This document shows positions 25,853-34,129 of a DNA stretch of 64,000 bases, piece after piece; position 1 is the first letter of the stretch, and every line of letters begins with the position of its first letter. The stretch spans positions 61,262 through 125,261 of the forward strand of contig JAGKWQ010000015.1 in NCBI GenBank assembly GCA_021151825.1, given 5' to 3'. This stretch comes from Cellvibrionaceae bacterium. Its GTDB lineage: Bacteria; Pseudomonadota; Gammaproteobacteria; Pseudomonadales; Cellvibrionaceae. The translations under genes and the position numbers were made by a program. The notes beneath the pieces were generated by a model, which saw only the letters and a program-made list of their open reading frames with translations, was not told where the DNA came from and searched no databases.

Positions 25853-26362
25853 ATGAACAGCCAAGCCCGATTGCTCGATAAACTTTGCGCCAATCTCGCC
25901 CCCGGCAAACTGGAATGGATAGGGTTGCGCAGTGAACGGCGCGGTGAAGTAGTGGTTGTTGACCAAGCTGAGGCAGTCGTTGAGCTGGGTTTGATGGGTG
26001 ACCATCGCATGAAAAAAACGCCGGGTTCGGCGCGGCAAGTTACGCTGATTAGCAGTGAATACATCCAGCAGATTTGCCAACATAGCGGCCATAGTTCAAT
26101 AGATCCGCGTCTGTTGCGCCGCAATCTGGTGATTTCCGGCATGAATATGAATCTCCTGCGCTATCAGCGTTTGCAGATTGGTGAGGTAATTCTGGAAACC
26201 AATGCCCTCTGTCACCCTTGTTCTCGCATGGATGAAGCATTGGGAAAAGGTGGAGCTGCCGCCATGTTTGGCTATGGCGGACTTTGCGCCAAAATTATCC
26301 AGGGTGGGAAATTGAGTGTTGGTGATGAGGTGATTCGCTTGCCATATCTTGAGCGTGATTAG
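25853..26362 (+). CDS. MOSC domain protein
   Basis: 169 residues, a stand-alone MOSC (molybdenum cofactor sulfurase C-terminal) domain. Motifs: GLMGDHRMKK, RQVTLIS near the core and the conserved cysteine region ALCHPCSRMDEALG, with C-terminal GYGGLCAKII and LSVGDEV. MOSC proteins carry sulfur or bind molybdopterin in cofactor or detoxification reactions; the exact substrate is unknown. It lies alone between the lipoprotein gene and panC. Confidence 0.85.
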   Translation: MNSQARLLDKLCANLAPGKLEWIGLRSERRGEVVVVDQAEAVVELGLMGDHRMKKTPGSARQVTLISSEYIQQICQHSGHSSIDPRLLRRNLVISGMNMNLLRYQRLQIGEVILETNALCHPCSRMDEALGKGGAAAMFGYGGLCAKIIQGGKLSVGDEVIRLPYLERD

Positions 26363-26476
26363 CCTGCACCAAATGGCTGGTTAAATTTTGTTCGAAAAAT
26401 GTACATCCTTTCAGTGACCGTGTATTATCGCGCGCCCCAGCCCTGGTCGGCTCCTGACGTAGTTTGAGGCGTGTTA

Positions 26477-27328
26477 ATGCAGGTTTTCCATCACATCAGT
26501 TCCTTGCGTGAAGCCCTGGCGGCTGAGCGTCGCGCTGGTAAGCGCATCGGTTTTGTGCCCACTATGGGCAACCTTCATAATGCCCACCTTGAACTGGTAA
26601 AAATCGCCCAAAAGAATTGCGATATCGTCGTTACCAGTATTTTTGTGAACCCGCTGCAATTCGGGTTGAATGAGGATTGGGACAAATATCCGCGCACCCT
26701 GGCGGCGGATTCGGCGAAACTGGAATCGGTAAATTGCGATTACCTGTTTTGCCCGGATGAAAAAGAGATTTATCCCAATGGCATGGCCGAGCAGACCCGC
26801 GTCATCGTACCGACCATGACCGATGTACTCTGCGGTGCGAGCCGCCCCGGTCACTTTGAGGGCGTGACAACTGTAGTCACCAAGCTGTTTAATATTGTCC
26901 AGCCCGACGAAGCGGTATTCGGGATCAAGGATTTCCAACAGCTGGCGGTGATTCGCCGCATGGTGGAAGACTTGTGTATCCCCATCAAGATTACGGCGGG
27001 TGAGATTTTCCGTGAAGACGATGGCTTGGCCATGAGTTCGCGTAACGGGTTTATTACGGCGGATGAGCGCTCCCGCGTGGCAGTGCTCAACCGCATGCTG
27101 AATGGAATCAAACAACAAATTGAGCAAGGTCGCCGCGATTTTACCGTGTTGATCGAAGAAGCTCGCAACCAGATTGAGGTGGCGGGTTTTCGGGTGGATT
27201 ACATCAACATTTGCAATAGCCGTACGCTGGAAATGGCGGCACACGATGATCGGGAGATCACTATACTCGGCGCCATGTACACTGCGGGCGCACGATTAAT
27301 TGATAACGTTTCTGTGGTCCTGGCCTGA
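26477..27328 (+). CDS. panC: Pantothenate synthetase
   Basis: Joins pantoate and beta-alanine with ATP to give pantothenate, on the coenzyme A pathway. 283 residues; HIGH-like motif in TMGNLHNAHLEL, GASRPGHFEGV, GIKDFQQLAVIRRMV and the MSSRN signature. The start is set at ATG 26477, with TTGAGG 7 nt upstream; a GTG two codons earlier is possible. It is followed by panD after 31 nt, forming a panC-panD operon without panB in the window. Confidence 0.96.
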   Translation: MQVFHHISSLREALAAERRAGKRIGFVPTMGNLHNAHLELVKIAQKNCDIVVTSIFVNPLQFGLNEDWDKYPRTLAADSAKLESVNCDYLFCPDEKEIYPNGMAEQTRVIVPTMTDVLCGASRPGHFEGVTTVVTKLFNIVQPDEAVFGIKDFQQLAVIRRMVEDLCIPIKITAGEIFREDDGLAMSSRNGFITADERSRVAVLNRMLNGIKQQIEQGRRDFTVLIEEARNQIEVAGFRVDYINICNSRTLEMAAHDDREITILGAMYTAGARLIDNVSVVLA

Positions 27329-27359
27329 CACGCCAGCAAGTGATTCCCCGGAGGATTTC

Positions 27360-27740
27360 ATGCTTTCACATATGCTTAAAGCCAAGCTGCACATGGCCAA
27401 GGTGACCCAGGCGGAACTGTGGTACGACGGTTCCTGTGCGATTGACGCTAATCTGGTTGCCCTTGCCGGCATGCGCGAGTTCGAACAAATTGATATTTAC
27501 AACGTGAGTAATGGCGAGCGTTTCCACACCTACATCATCCTGGCTGAACCCGGCTCAGGCACCATTTCCATGAACGGTGCTGCTGCTCGTAAAGTGGCGG
27601 TGGGTGATCGTGTCATCATCGCGACTTATGGCCATTTCAATGAAGGTGAGTTGGTGAATCACAAGCCCAAGCTTGTGTACCTGAATGAAGACAACACCGT
27701 AAATCGTACCAGCAATACTATTCCTATGCAGGTTGCATAA
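27360..27740 (+). CDS. panD: Aspartate 1-decarboxylase
   Basis: Makes beta-alanine from aspartate, the second substrate of PanC. The 126-residue proenzyme contains YDGSCAID, with the self-cleavage site G24-S25 at exactly the position known in Escherichia coli PanD, where Ser25 becomes the pyruvoyl group. K9 and Y58-region residues of the active site are conserved. The ATG at 27360 has GGAGG 6 nt upstream; the frame is open further upstream, but only this start puts G24-S25 at the canonical position. Confidence 0.97.
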   Translation: MLSHMLKAKLHMAKVTQAELWYDGSCAIDANLVALAGMREFEQIDIYNVSNGERFHTYIILAEPGSGTISMNGAAARKVAVGDRVIIATYGHFNEGELVNHKPKLVYLNEDNTVNRTSNTIPMQVA

Positions 27741-27761
27741 TCGCAGTGTTGATTTTGCTGT

Positions 27762-27789
27762 AAAAAAGGGCCTTGATGGCCCTTTTTTA
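27762..27789 (+). terminator. Intrinsic terminator of panCD
   Basis: AAAAAAGGGCC and GGCCCTTTTTT pair around TTGAT, followed by T/A. It lies about 20 nt after the panD stop. Confidence 0.9.
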
Positions 27790-27844
27790 TTAGCTGTTCG
27801 GTAAGTGGCCCTCCCAATTGGCTAATCCAAAAGTGATGCAAAGT

Positions 27845-27880
27845 GGTGCATTGATCTTAACTTGATCAAGTTTTTGCACC
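27845..27880. promoter_or_regulatory. Nested palindromes upstream of acs
   Basis: The perfect palindrome AACTTGATCAAGTT (27859-27872) lies inside an outer inverted repeat GGTGCA (27845-27850) / TGCACC (27875-27880). It is 145-180 nt upstream of the acs start and could be an operator. No known consensus was assigned. Confidence 0.45.
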
Positions 27881-28024
27881 AATTGGACAACGTTGTCATT
27901 GAGCTTTTTACCCCAATCCTGCTAAGCTTGCCTGCAATTGAAAGTGCGTATTTGGATTATTGTGTCCAGATTCGTTACTGCCCCTCCTGATGTAATAACA
28001 AGATAACGGCAAAGAGAGAAAAGC

Positions 28025-29962
28025 ATGTCTGAAGTTCACCTGTATCCGGTCCCTGAAAGTTTCAAAAAGAACGCTGCCATTGATCTGGCCCGTTACAAAT
28101 CCCTGTACGAGCAATCGGTCAATTCGCCGGATACGTTCTGGGCTGAACAGGCCAATGCTTTCCTGACCTGGCAGAAACCCTGGACCCAAGTCACCAAAAG
28201 TGATCTGAAAAAGGGCGAGGTTTCCTGGTTTGTGGATGGAAAACTGAACGTCAGCGTGAACTGCATTGATCGCCATTTGCCGGCGCGTGCTAACCAAACC
28301 GCCATTATCTGGGAAGGTGATGATCCTTCTGAAGACCAGTTCATTACTTATCAGGAATTGCACGATCAGGTTTGCCGCCTGGCCAATGCTCTGCGTGAGC
28401 GCGGCGTGAAAAAAGGTGATCGCGTTTGTATCTATATGCCGATGATTCCGGAAGCAGCTTACGCGATGCTCGCCTGTACCCGTATCGGTGCAATTCACTC
28501 AATCGTATTTGGTGGCTTCTCACCGGAAGCATTGAAAGACCGTATCCAGGATGCAGACTGCCAGGTTGTTATTACCTCGGATGAAGGCCTGCGTGGCGGT
28601 AAGCGAGTTCCACTGAAAAAGAATACCGATGTTGCATTGGCGCAATGCCCGAATGTGCATACCTGTATCGTAGTAAAGCGTACTGGTGGCGATATCGCTT
28701 GGAATGAACAGCGCGATTTCTGGTACGAAGATCTGGTTGAGCGTCAATCGAACGAAGCGGTGGCAGAAGAAATGGATTCTGAAGATCCACTGTTTATCCT
28801 TTACACCTCCGGCTCTACCGGTAAGCCCAAGGGCGTATTGCACACCACTGGTGGTTATTTGCTGCAAGCGGCGATGACTCACAAATACGTATTCGATTAT
28901 CAGGAAGGCGATATTTATTGGTGTACTGCGGACGTGGGTTGGGTAACTGGCCACAGCTATATCGTTTACGGTCCGCTGACTAACGGTGCGACTACTCTGA
29001 TGTTTGAAGGCGTTCCCACTTATCCGGATGCATCCCGTTGCTGGCAAGTGATCGACAAGCACGGCGTTAACAGCTTCTATACCGCCCCAACCGCCATTCG
29101 CGCATTGATGGGGGCAGGTAATGATTTCGTTACCAAAACCTCACGTGCAAGCCTGAAGATTTTGGGCAGCGTGGGTGAGCCAATTAATCCTGAAGCTTGG
29201 GAATGGTATTACCGCGTCATTGGCGACAGCCGTTGCCCGATTATGGATACCTGGTGGCAAACCGAAACCGGCGCGCACATGCTGACTCCATTGCCCGGTG
29301 CCATCGATCTGAAACCCGGTTCCGCGACTGTTCCATTCTTTGGTGTACAGCCGGTATTGCTGGATGCCGAAGGCAAAGAAATTATCGGCGCGGGCGAAGG
29401 CAACCTTTGTATCAAAGCAGCATGGCCAAGCCAGATCCGCACCGTGTTCGGCGATCATCAGCGCTGTATCGATACTTACTACAGCACCTATCCTGGTTAC
29501 TACTTCACTGGCGACGGCGCGCGTCGCGATGCAGATGGTTACTACTGGATTACTGGCCGTGTGGATGACGTAATCAATGTTTCCGGTCACCGCATGGGAA
29601 CGGCGGAAGTGGAAAGTGCATTGGTGCTTCACGATAAAGTTGCTGAAGCTGCCGTAGTTGGTTATCCGCACGATATCAAAGGCCAGGGCATTTATGCCTA
29701 CGTAACTTTGATGACTGGCGAACAACCGAGCGATGAATTGAAAAAAGAATTGCTGGCGTTGGTAGTAAAAGAAATCGGCGCGATTGCTCGTCCTGATGTA
29801 ATTCAGTGGGCGCCAGGTTTGCCAAAAACCCGTTCAGGAAAAATCATGCGCCGTATTTTGCGTAAAATCGCAGCGAATGAATTGGATTCGCTCGGTGATA
29901 CGTCAACGCTTGCTGATCCGGCGGTGGTGAATGATTTAATTGCCAATCGCGCCATTAAGTAA
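28025..29962 (+). CDS. acs: Acetyl-CoA synthetase
   Basis: Activates acetate with ATP to acetyl-AMP and then acetyl-CoA. 645 residues, the full ANL-family length. The P-loop YTSGSTGKPKG begins near residue 259; WWQTETG and YYFTGDGARRDADGYYWITGRVDDVINVSGHRMGT-type motifs (TGRVDDVINVSGHR) are intact. The catalytic lysine in TRSGKIMRR is K606, the residue acetylated in regulated homologues. It is transcribed alone, with a palindromic region upstream and a bidirectional terminator downstream. Confidence 0.98.
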   Translation: MSEVHLYPVPESFKKNAAIDLARYKSLYEQSVNSPDTFWAEQANAFLTWQKPWTQVTKSDLKKGEVSWFVDGKLNVSVNCIDRHLPARANQTAIIWEGDDPSEDQFITYQELHDQVCRLANALRERGVKKGDRVCIYMPMIPEAAYAMLACTRIGAIHSIVFGGFSPEALKDRIQDADCQVVITSDEGLRGGKRVPLKKNTDVALAQCPNVHTCIVVKRTGGDIAWNEQRDFWYEDLVERQSNEAVAEEMDSEDPLFILYTSGSTGKPKGVLHTTGGYLLQAAMTHKYVFDYQEGDIYWCTADVGWVTGHSYIVYGPLTNGATTLMFEGVPTYPDASRCWQVIDKHGVNSFYTAPTAIRALMGAGNDFVTKTSRASLKILGSVGEPINPEAWEWYYRVIGDSRCPIMDTWWQTETGAHMLTPLPGAIDLKPGSATVPFFGVQPVLLDAEGKEIIGAGEGNLCIKAAWPSQIRTVFGDHQRCIDTYYSTYPGYYFTGDGARRDADGYYWITGRVDDVINVSGHRMGTAEVESALVLHDKVAEAAVVGYPHDIKGQGIYAYVTLMTGEQPSDELKKELLALVVKEIGAIARPDVIQWAPGLPKTRSGKIMRRILRKIAANELDSLGDTSTLADPAVVNDLIANRAIK

Positions 29963-29984
29963 TTATTAACTGTTTGTCGCAAAT

Positions 29985-30014
29985 AAAAAGGGTGCCATTT
30001 GGCACCCTTTTTAT
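29985..30014. terminator. Bidirectional terminator between acs and the M56 gene
   Basis: AAAAAGGGTGCC (29985-29996) pairs with GGCACCCTTTTT (30001-30012). A and T runs on both sides fit termination of acs on the plus strand and of the convergent M56 peptidase gene on the minus strand. Confidence 0.9.
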
Positions 30015-30025
30015 TTTTCACCTTT

Positions 30026-31651
30026 TTAATTTGTGCCTTTTTGTTGCTCTTCGTTTAATTTTCTTTCTCGTGCAGGGCTATTCGCCATCGCTGTATTTTG
30101 CGTGCGGCAATCGATTTTCTGGGGCGTGTTATCTTCCAGGGTTTTAACCATAGATTTGACGCGCACAATATTGCGATAAAAATCCGAGATGATCAGCGTG
30201 TTAGCACTTTCCATTGTTGTTAAATGCCCATATTGCGGCACTATAGGTCTCAGCGTTGCAAGCACACTACCTGCGCAGGTTTTGTCCAATTTTATAGAGT
30301 CGGTGACGTATTCATCGTCAAAATAATTTTTACCTTTTTCAACAGTGGGTATTGCAAACGAACGGGCTTCGCGCACAGGAATAATTTGAATATAGCTGCT
30401 GGATTTGTAGGCAGTTAATTCATTGATTTTTAATTGGCTCAGAAATTGGCCGTAATCCAGCGGCTTGTCAGTAATATTTACTGGAATGGTCAGGTTGGAA
30501 AGTTCGCGACCAACCAATATTTGTGTTTTCAAATCTTTTTCGGCATGCCGCGCAAACTCTGCCAATGTCATATTGCTATCCATTTTTGATAATGGTGCAG
30601 TTGTGCTCGTTTTAGTTTCGGGTTGTGCCAATGAAGCAACGGCAAACGCGCTAAATATCAAGCCAAATACGAACGATTTCTTCAGTGTCATAGTAGTAAA
30701 TTCCTTAATCATTATTAGTCGGTTTTTAAGCTCACGGTGATTTTCCAAAATTCCCAGGCTATGTGATAGCCGTGGAGGTTTTGAAGAGAGTTGACTGACA
30801 TTAATCAATGTCAATCCATAATCATTTCTATCGCGCTGTGAAAGATGCGTTAACACTTTGGCATCGCAGGCGATTTCCATATCGGCTTTCATGCGTCTGC
30901 TGGCGTACCAAACCAAAGGGTTAAACCAATGCAGAAGCGTTACCCAATAAGCGAGCCAATTCCATAAAATATCGCGCCGCTGGATGTGCCCCAGTTCATG
31001 AAGTAATACATGGTTCAACTGGGCTTGTGTAAGTTGTTGTTCAATATCCACCGGCAAAATAATAACGGGTTTAAATAATCCGAATGTCAGCGGGCTTTGT
31101 ACCTGACAGGAATAAAGCAATGGTATTTTTTTATTAATTCCCAGTTTGCTTTTATTGGTTTGCAGCAATTCTTCCTGTTGGTCATTGGCTTGCTTCGCAT
31201 TTTTTTTGATGCGGTTAAAACGTTGTACTTGCCAGAGCGTCATTGCAGATAAGCAGAAAAATACGACCATCCATACGTAGCTCAGTAATGCATGCGCATT
31301 AATAGGGCGATTAGGATTTACAATAGACTGCAAATTTTCTTCGATGGGAATAGCTTGGGCTTCAATAATATTTTTTTCTGATGCTGAAATCGGTTGTTGT
31401 ATTGCTGGTGACGTTAGGTTGGAAGGGATAAATAAATTCTGGGTATTTTTATTAACCGATATTTCCCAGCCAAATGGAATACTCAAACAAATAAAAACAC
31501 TTAACCACAAACTGTGGCGCGCACTTGCCGATAAATATTTTTTTAATCCATATTGCGCTAATAAAAGCGCGATAATTAACGGCGAGCTTTTGAATGATGC
31601 GATCAACAACCATCCGGTAAATGTATTTAACCCTGTAGTTAGTGTTTCCAT
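30026..31651 (-). CDS. M56-family membrane metallopeptidase with secretin N-domain-like C-terminus
   Basis: BlaR1/MecR1-type antirepressor peptidase. Membrane segments lie at about 12-32, 45-60, 123-143 and 325-345. The zinc motif HELGH is at H218-E219-H222, with a further ligand region ADMEIACDAKV. In BlaR1 the extracytoplasmic end is a penicillin-binding sensor; here residues about 360-430 look like a secretin/TonB N0 short domain (MTLAEFARHAEKDLK, PVNITDKPLDYGQFL) and 455-515 like an N1 domain (SVLATLRPIVPQYG, SANTLIISDFYRN). It overlaps the upstream blaI-like gene by one base. The probable role is to sense an envelope cue and inactivate the repressor; the cue is unlikely to be a beta-lactam. 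Confidence 0.88.
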   Translation of the reverse strand: METLTTGLNTFTGWLLIASFKSSPLIIALLLAQYGLKKYLSASARHSLWLSVFICLSIPFGWEISVNKNTQNLFIPSNLTSPAIQQPISASEKNIIEAQAIPIEENLQSIVNPNRPINAHALLSYVWMVVFFCLSAMTLWQVQRFNRIKKNAKQANDQQEELLQTNKSKLGINKKIPLLYSCQVQSPLTFGLFKPVIILPVDIEQQLTQAQLNHVLLHELGHIQRRDILWNWLAYWVTLLHWFNPLVWYASRRMKADMEIACDAKVLTHLSQRDRNDYGLTLINVSQLSSKPPRLSHSLGILENHRELKNRLIMIKEFTTMTLKKSFVFGLIFSAFAVASLAQPETKTSTTAPLSKMDSNMTLAEFARHAEKDLKTQILVGRELSNLTIPVNITDKPLDYGQFLSQLKINELTAYKSSSYIQIIPVREARSFAIPTVEKGKNYFDDEYVTDSIKLDKTCAGSVLATLRPIVPQYGHLTTMESANTLIISDFYRNIVRVKSMVKTLEDNTPQKIDCRTQNTAMANSPARERKLNEEQQKGTN

Positions 31652-32031
31652 TATTTTTCTCCCTGCTCCTTATTGTCTTGCAATAGTGCAATCAGTACCT
31701 TTTTTTCATCCTCAGTCAGTTTTTGTTTGCGTGTGAAATGCGCAATCATCGGAGTGAGGGCGCCGTCGAACACGCGTTGCATAAAGGATTGGGTCGCACT
31801 GGACTCGCAATATTCGCGATCATGCACTGGCGTGAAGTTTTGAATCCCATCAATCACTTCGTATTCAACCGCGCCTTTCTTTTGCAAACGGATCAGCATG
31901 GTGCGCACTGTTTTTGGATGCCATTGAGGGGTGAGTTCAGCGATTTGGTTTACGCTGGCGGGGCTGTTGTCCCATAGGATTTTCATTAAATCCCATTCGC
32001 TACCGGAGAGTTGCAGGTCGTCTGTATCCAT
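31651..32031 (-). CDS. BlaI/MecI-family transcriptional repressor
   Basis: 126-residue winged-helix repressor (LSGSEWDLMKILWD, HPKTVRTMLIRLQKKGAVE) with a C-terminal dimerisation helix. The start at 32031 has GAGGT upstream; a longer frame runs into the operator. Two perfect palindromes GATTACAnnTGTAATC (32067-32106) match the TACA-nn-TGTA core of Bla/Mec boxes, so autoregulation of this repressor-peptidase operon is nearly certain. Confidence 0.93.
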   Translation of the reverse strand: MDTDDLQLSGSEWDLMKILWDNSPASVNQIAELTPQWHPKTVRTMLIRLQKKGAVEYEVIDGIQNFTPVHDREYCESSATQSFMQRVFDGALTPMIAHFTRKQKLTEDEKKVLIALLQDNKEQGEK

Positions 32032-32066
32032 AGCTACCTCGCTTACGGTTATCTTTATGTTTTGAA

Positions 32067-32106
32067 GATTACACTTGTAATCCATTTTTAGATTACAAGT
32101 GTAATC
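32067..32106. promoter_or_regulatory. Twin BlaI-type operators
   Basis: GATTACACTTGTAATC (32067-32082) and GATTACAAGTGTAATC (32091-32106) are perfect palindromes with centres 24 nt apart. Both have the TACA-nn-TGTA core of BlaI/MecI boxes. They lie just upstream of the blaI-like start and about 100 nt from the divergent smrA start, so they could repress both. Confidence 0.85.
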
Positions 32107-32205
32107 CTGCATATGCAAGCTTTTTGTGGCACGAGGGGAATTGATTTACAATTTGTCGCCGGCTAGCTAAAAGCCATCGATTCATTCCTGCAAGGCGTTG
32201 TTGTC

Positions 32206-32784
32206 ATGTCCAAAACTCCGGATTCCGATCTCTTTCTCCAACAAATGAAAGGCGTAACGCCCATCAAAGTGGAGGAAAAAGTCGCACTTGCTACTCCGCA
32301 GCAGGATAAGGTCAGTATCGAGACGCGCCGCAAAGCAGCCACTGCCGAGCTGGCAAAAGACAAAAACTTCCTGTCCGGCGAATACATCGAACCGGTTGAT
32401 CCGTTGGCGGTGATTGAGTTCAAGCGCGATGGTGTGCAAAACGGGGTTTATCGCAACCTGCGTTTGGGCAAATACCAAATCGATGCGCGCCTGGATTTGC
32501 ACCATATGACTATCGATCAGGCGCGCAACGCGGTATTCCAGTTCATCAAAGATTGCATGAATCACGATATCCGTTGCGCGCTGATCACTCACGGCAAAGG
32601 CGAGGGGCGCAATTTACCGGCACAGCTCAAAAGTTGTATGGCGCACTGGCTGCCCCAATTTCCTGAAATCCTCGCATTTCACTCTGCCCAAAAGCAACAC
32701 GGTTGGGTTGGTGCGACCTATGTGTTGCTGCGCAAAAGCGATAAGAAAAAGTTGGAAACCTGGGAAATACACAACAAGCGTTAG
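32206..32784 (+). CDS. smrA: Smr-domain endonuclease SmrA
   Basis: 192 residues. The N-terminal region resembles SmrA of enterobacteria (EFKRDGVQNGVYRNLRLGKYQ). The C-terminal Smr domain (about 88-180) has DLHHMTIDQARNAVFQFI, THGKGEG and an AFHSAQKQHGWVGATYVLL end, followed by the ETWEIHNKR tail also seen in SmrA. Smr domains cleave nucleic acids; the specific target is not known here. It converges on the S41 peptidase gene with a 4-nt overlap of stop codons. Confidence 0.9.
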   Translation: MSKTPDSDLFLQQMKGVTPIKVEEKVALATPQQDKVSIETRRKAATAELAKDKNFLSGEYIEPVDPLAVIEFKRDGVQNGVYRNLRLGKYQIDARLDLHHMTIDQARNAVFQFIKDCMNHDIRCALITHGKGEGRNLPAQLKSCMAHWLPQFPEILAFHSAQKQHGWVGATYVLLRKSDKKKLETWEIHNKR

Positions 32785-34067
32785 CTTTTGTTGCGTTTGT
32801 GGATATCTTCCAGAATCCATTCGAGCTGATTGTCCTTGCCTTGCCTGAATAATTCCCAGTCGGGCGCAAGCAAAATATCCGGTTGCACTCCGAGTGTCGA
32901 TGTTTCCTGAAATTTATATAATCGCTTGGAATACATCACGTTCCAGCCAGAGTTTGGTAATTTGAAATTGCCGGCATCTTGATAACCTACCGGGTTCGCA
33001 CCGGTAGGTTCCCCCACTAACGTTGCATTTAATAATTGACGGTACTGCACTGCGTTGCTCATCGCCGCCGAAAAAGTTTTGCGGCTTGTTAGTACGTAAA
33101 GTCCGTCGCGCCAATTCAGGTTGTCGACCATGATTAATGCCCAGGCGAGTTGGAGCCCCACAAAAAAATCCCCGCCGCCATTGTTACGCAAATCGATAAT
33201 AACTTCTTTGGTATTTTTCGCGCGCAACAACTCAATCAAATCTTGCGAAAAATCCTGCATTGCCGGAGAGTCGGGATAATGGTGGAAATCCAGGTAGGCT
33301 ATTTGATTGTCGAAACTAAGATGCACATCCAGGCCTTCAATGGAAATTTTGTTGTGCGTAAAGTTCGTTGGCGTTGGTTTCTTAATAAAATCCACATCCG
33401 GATTATTAAATTGCTGGTTGTAAAAGCTCTTCAGCTGGATGCTGAATTCGTCTCCGTTTGATAATTCAAATGTGAAGCGGGCCTGTTGCAAACTTTGGCT
33501 AATTTTTAGACCGTGCAAAATTTCCGCTATGATAATTGTCTCTGTAAAACGCTGTTGCGCCGAATAAATATTTTCAACGCCTTGAAGAATTGGGGCGGCT
33601 ACTTTATGCAGCTGCTCGATAGCCATCCCCTCAATCGCAACGAGCTTTGCCCCCAGCAATTGTTTATGTTGCCGGGTTATGCCAGTCACGCGCAAGTCCT
33701 TGTCAAACAAGCGCAACTCCAATGGATAGCGATGGTATTTGGTTCCCCAGTAAGCAAATTGGGTATGGCCGTCGCCTACTTGTTGTATCAAGCGCATTAG
33801 CTCGATAGCCAGGCTTGTTTCGGTGAGCGAGGTTAATTGTTGTTTTATACGCGTTAGCTCGCGCTTGAAAAATACAGCGTTAACCGTGTGATACAAATTG
33901 ATATGGCGGCGTTCCAGCGCTTGCTGCATAAAATCAATGTCGGCACGCCATTGTGCAACTTGCTTGTTACTCAGCAGTCGGGTTTTATCGGATTGTGTTA
34001 TGGAAAAAGTAAAACCGGTTATTAAACTACAAAGAATAACCAGTAGCGTGATAGGGATGAATTTCAT
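32781..34067 (-). CDS. S41-family peptidase-like exported protein
   Basis: 428 residues with an N-terminal signal/anchor (about 1-20). The N-terminal helical part contains GDGHTQFAY, typical of tail-specific protease-like proteins, and the C-terminal half is a peptidase S41 fold (IAYLDFHHYP, EVIIDLRNNGGGD). The nucleophile serine is S333 in SRKTFSAAMS, and LVGEPTGANPVGYQD follows. No PDZ domain is clear, as in other S41 hydrolases of this shorter type. The AraC-type regulator gene lies directly upstream on the same strand (62 nt), so the pair may be co-transcribed. The substrate is unknown. Confidence 0.85.
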   Translation of the reverse strand: MKFIPITLLVILCSLITGFTFSITQSDKTRLLSNKQVAQWRADIDFMQQALERRHINLYHTVNAVFFKRELTRIKQQLTSLTETSLAIELMRLIQQVGDGHTQFAYWGTKYHRYPLELRLFDKDLRVTGITRQHKQLLGAKLVAIEGMAIEQLHKVAAPILQGVENIYSAQQRFTETIIIAEILHGLKISQSLQQARFTFELSNGDEFSIQLKSFYNQQFNNPDVDFIKKPTPTNFTHNKISIEGLDVHLSFDNQIAYLDFHHYPDSPAMQDFSQDLIELLRAKNTKEVIIDLRNNGGGDFFVGLQLAWALIMVDNLNWRDGLYVLTSRKTFSAAMSNAVQYRQLLNATLVGEPTGANPVGYQDAGNFKLPNSGWNVMYSKRLYKFQETSTLGVQPDILLAPDWELFRQGKDNQLEWILEDIHKRNKS

Positions 34068-34129
34068 TGTGCGCTCCTGAGAATTGGACGCACAATTGTT
34101 GGAATTCTAGTGCGGGTTTTCGTCCCGAA

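Noticed and set aside
30026..32031. A beta-lactam resistance operon
   Set aside because: BlaI and M56 proteins are present, but there is no beta-lactamase or penicillin-binding sensor domain nearby.
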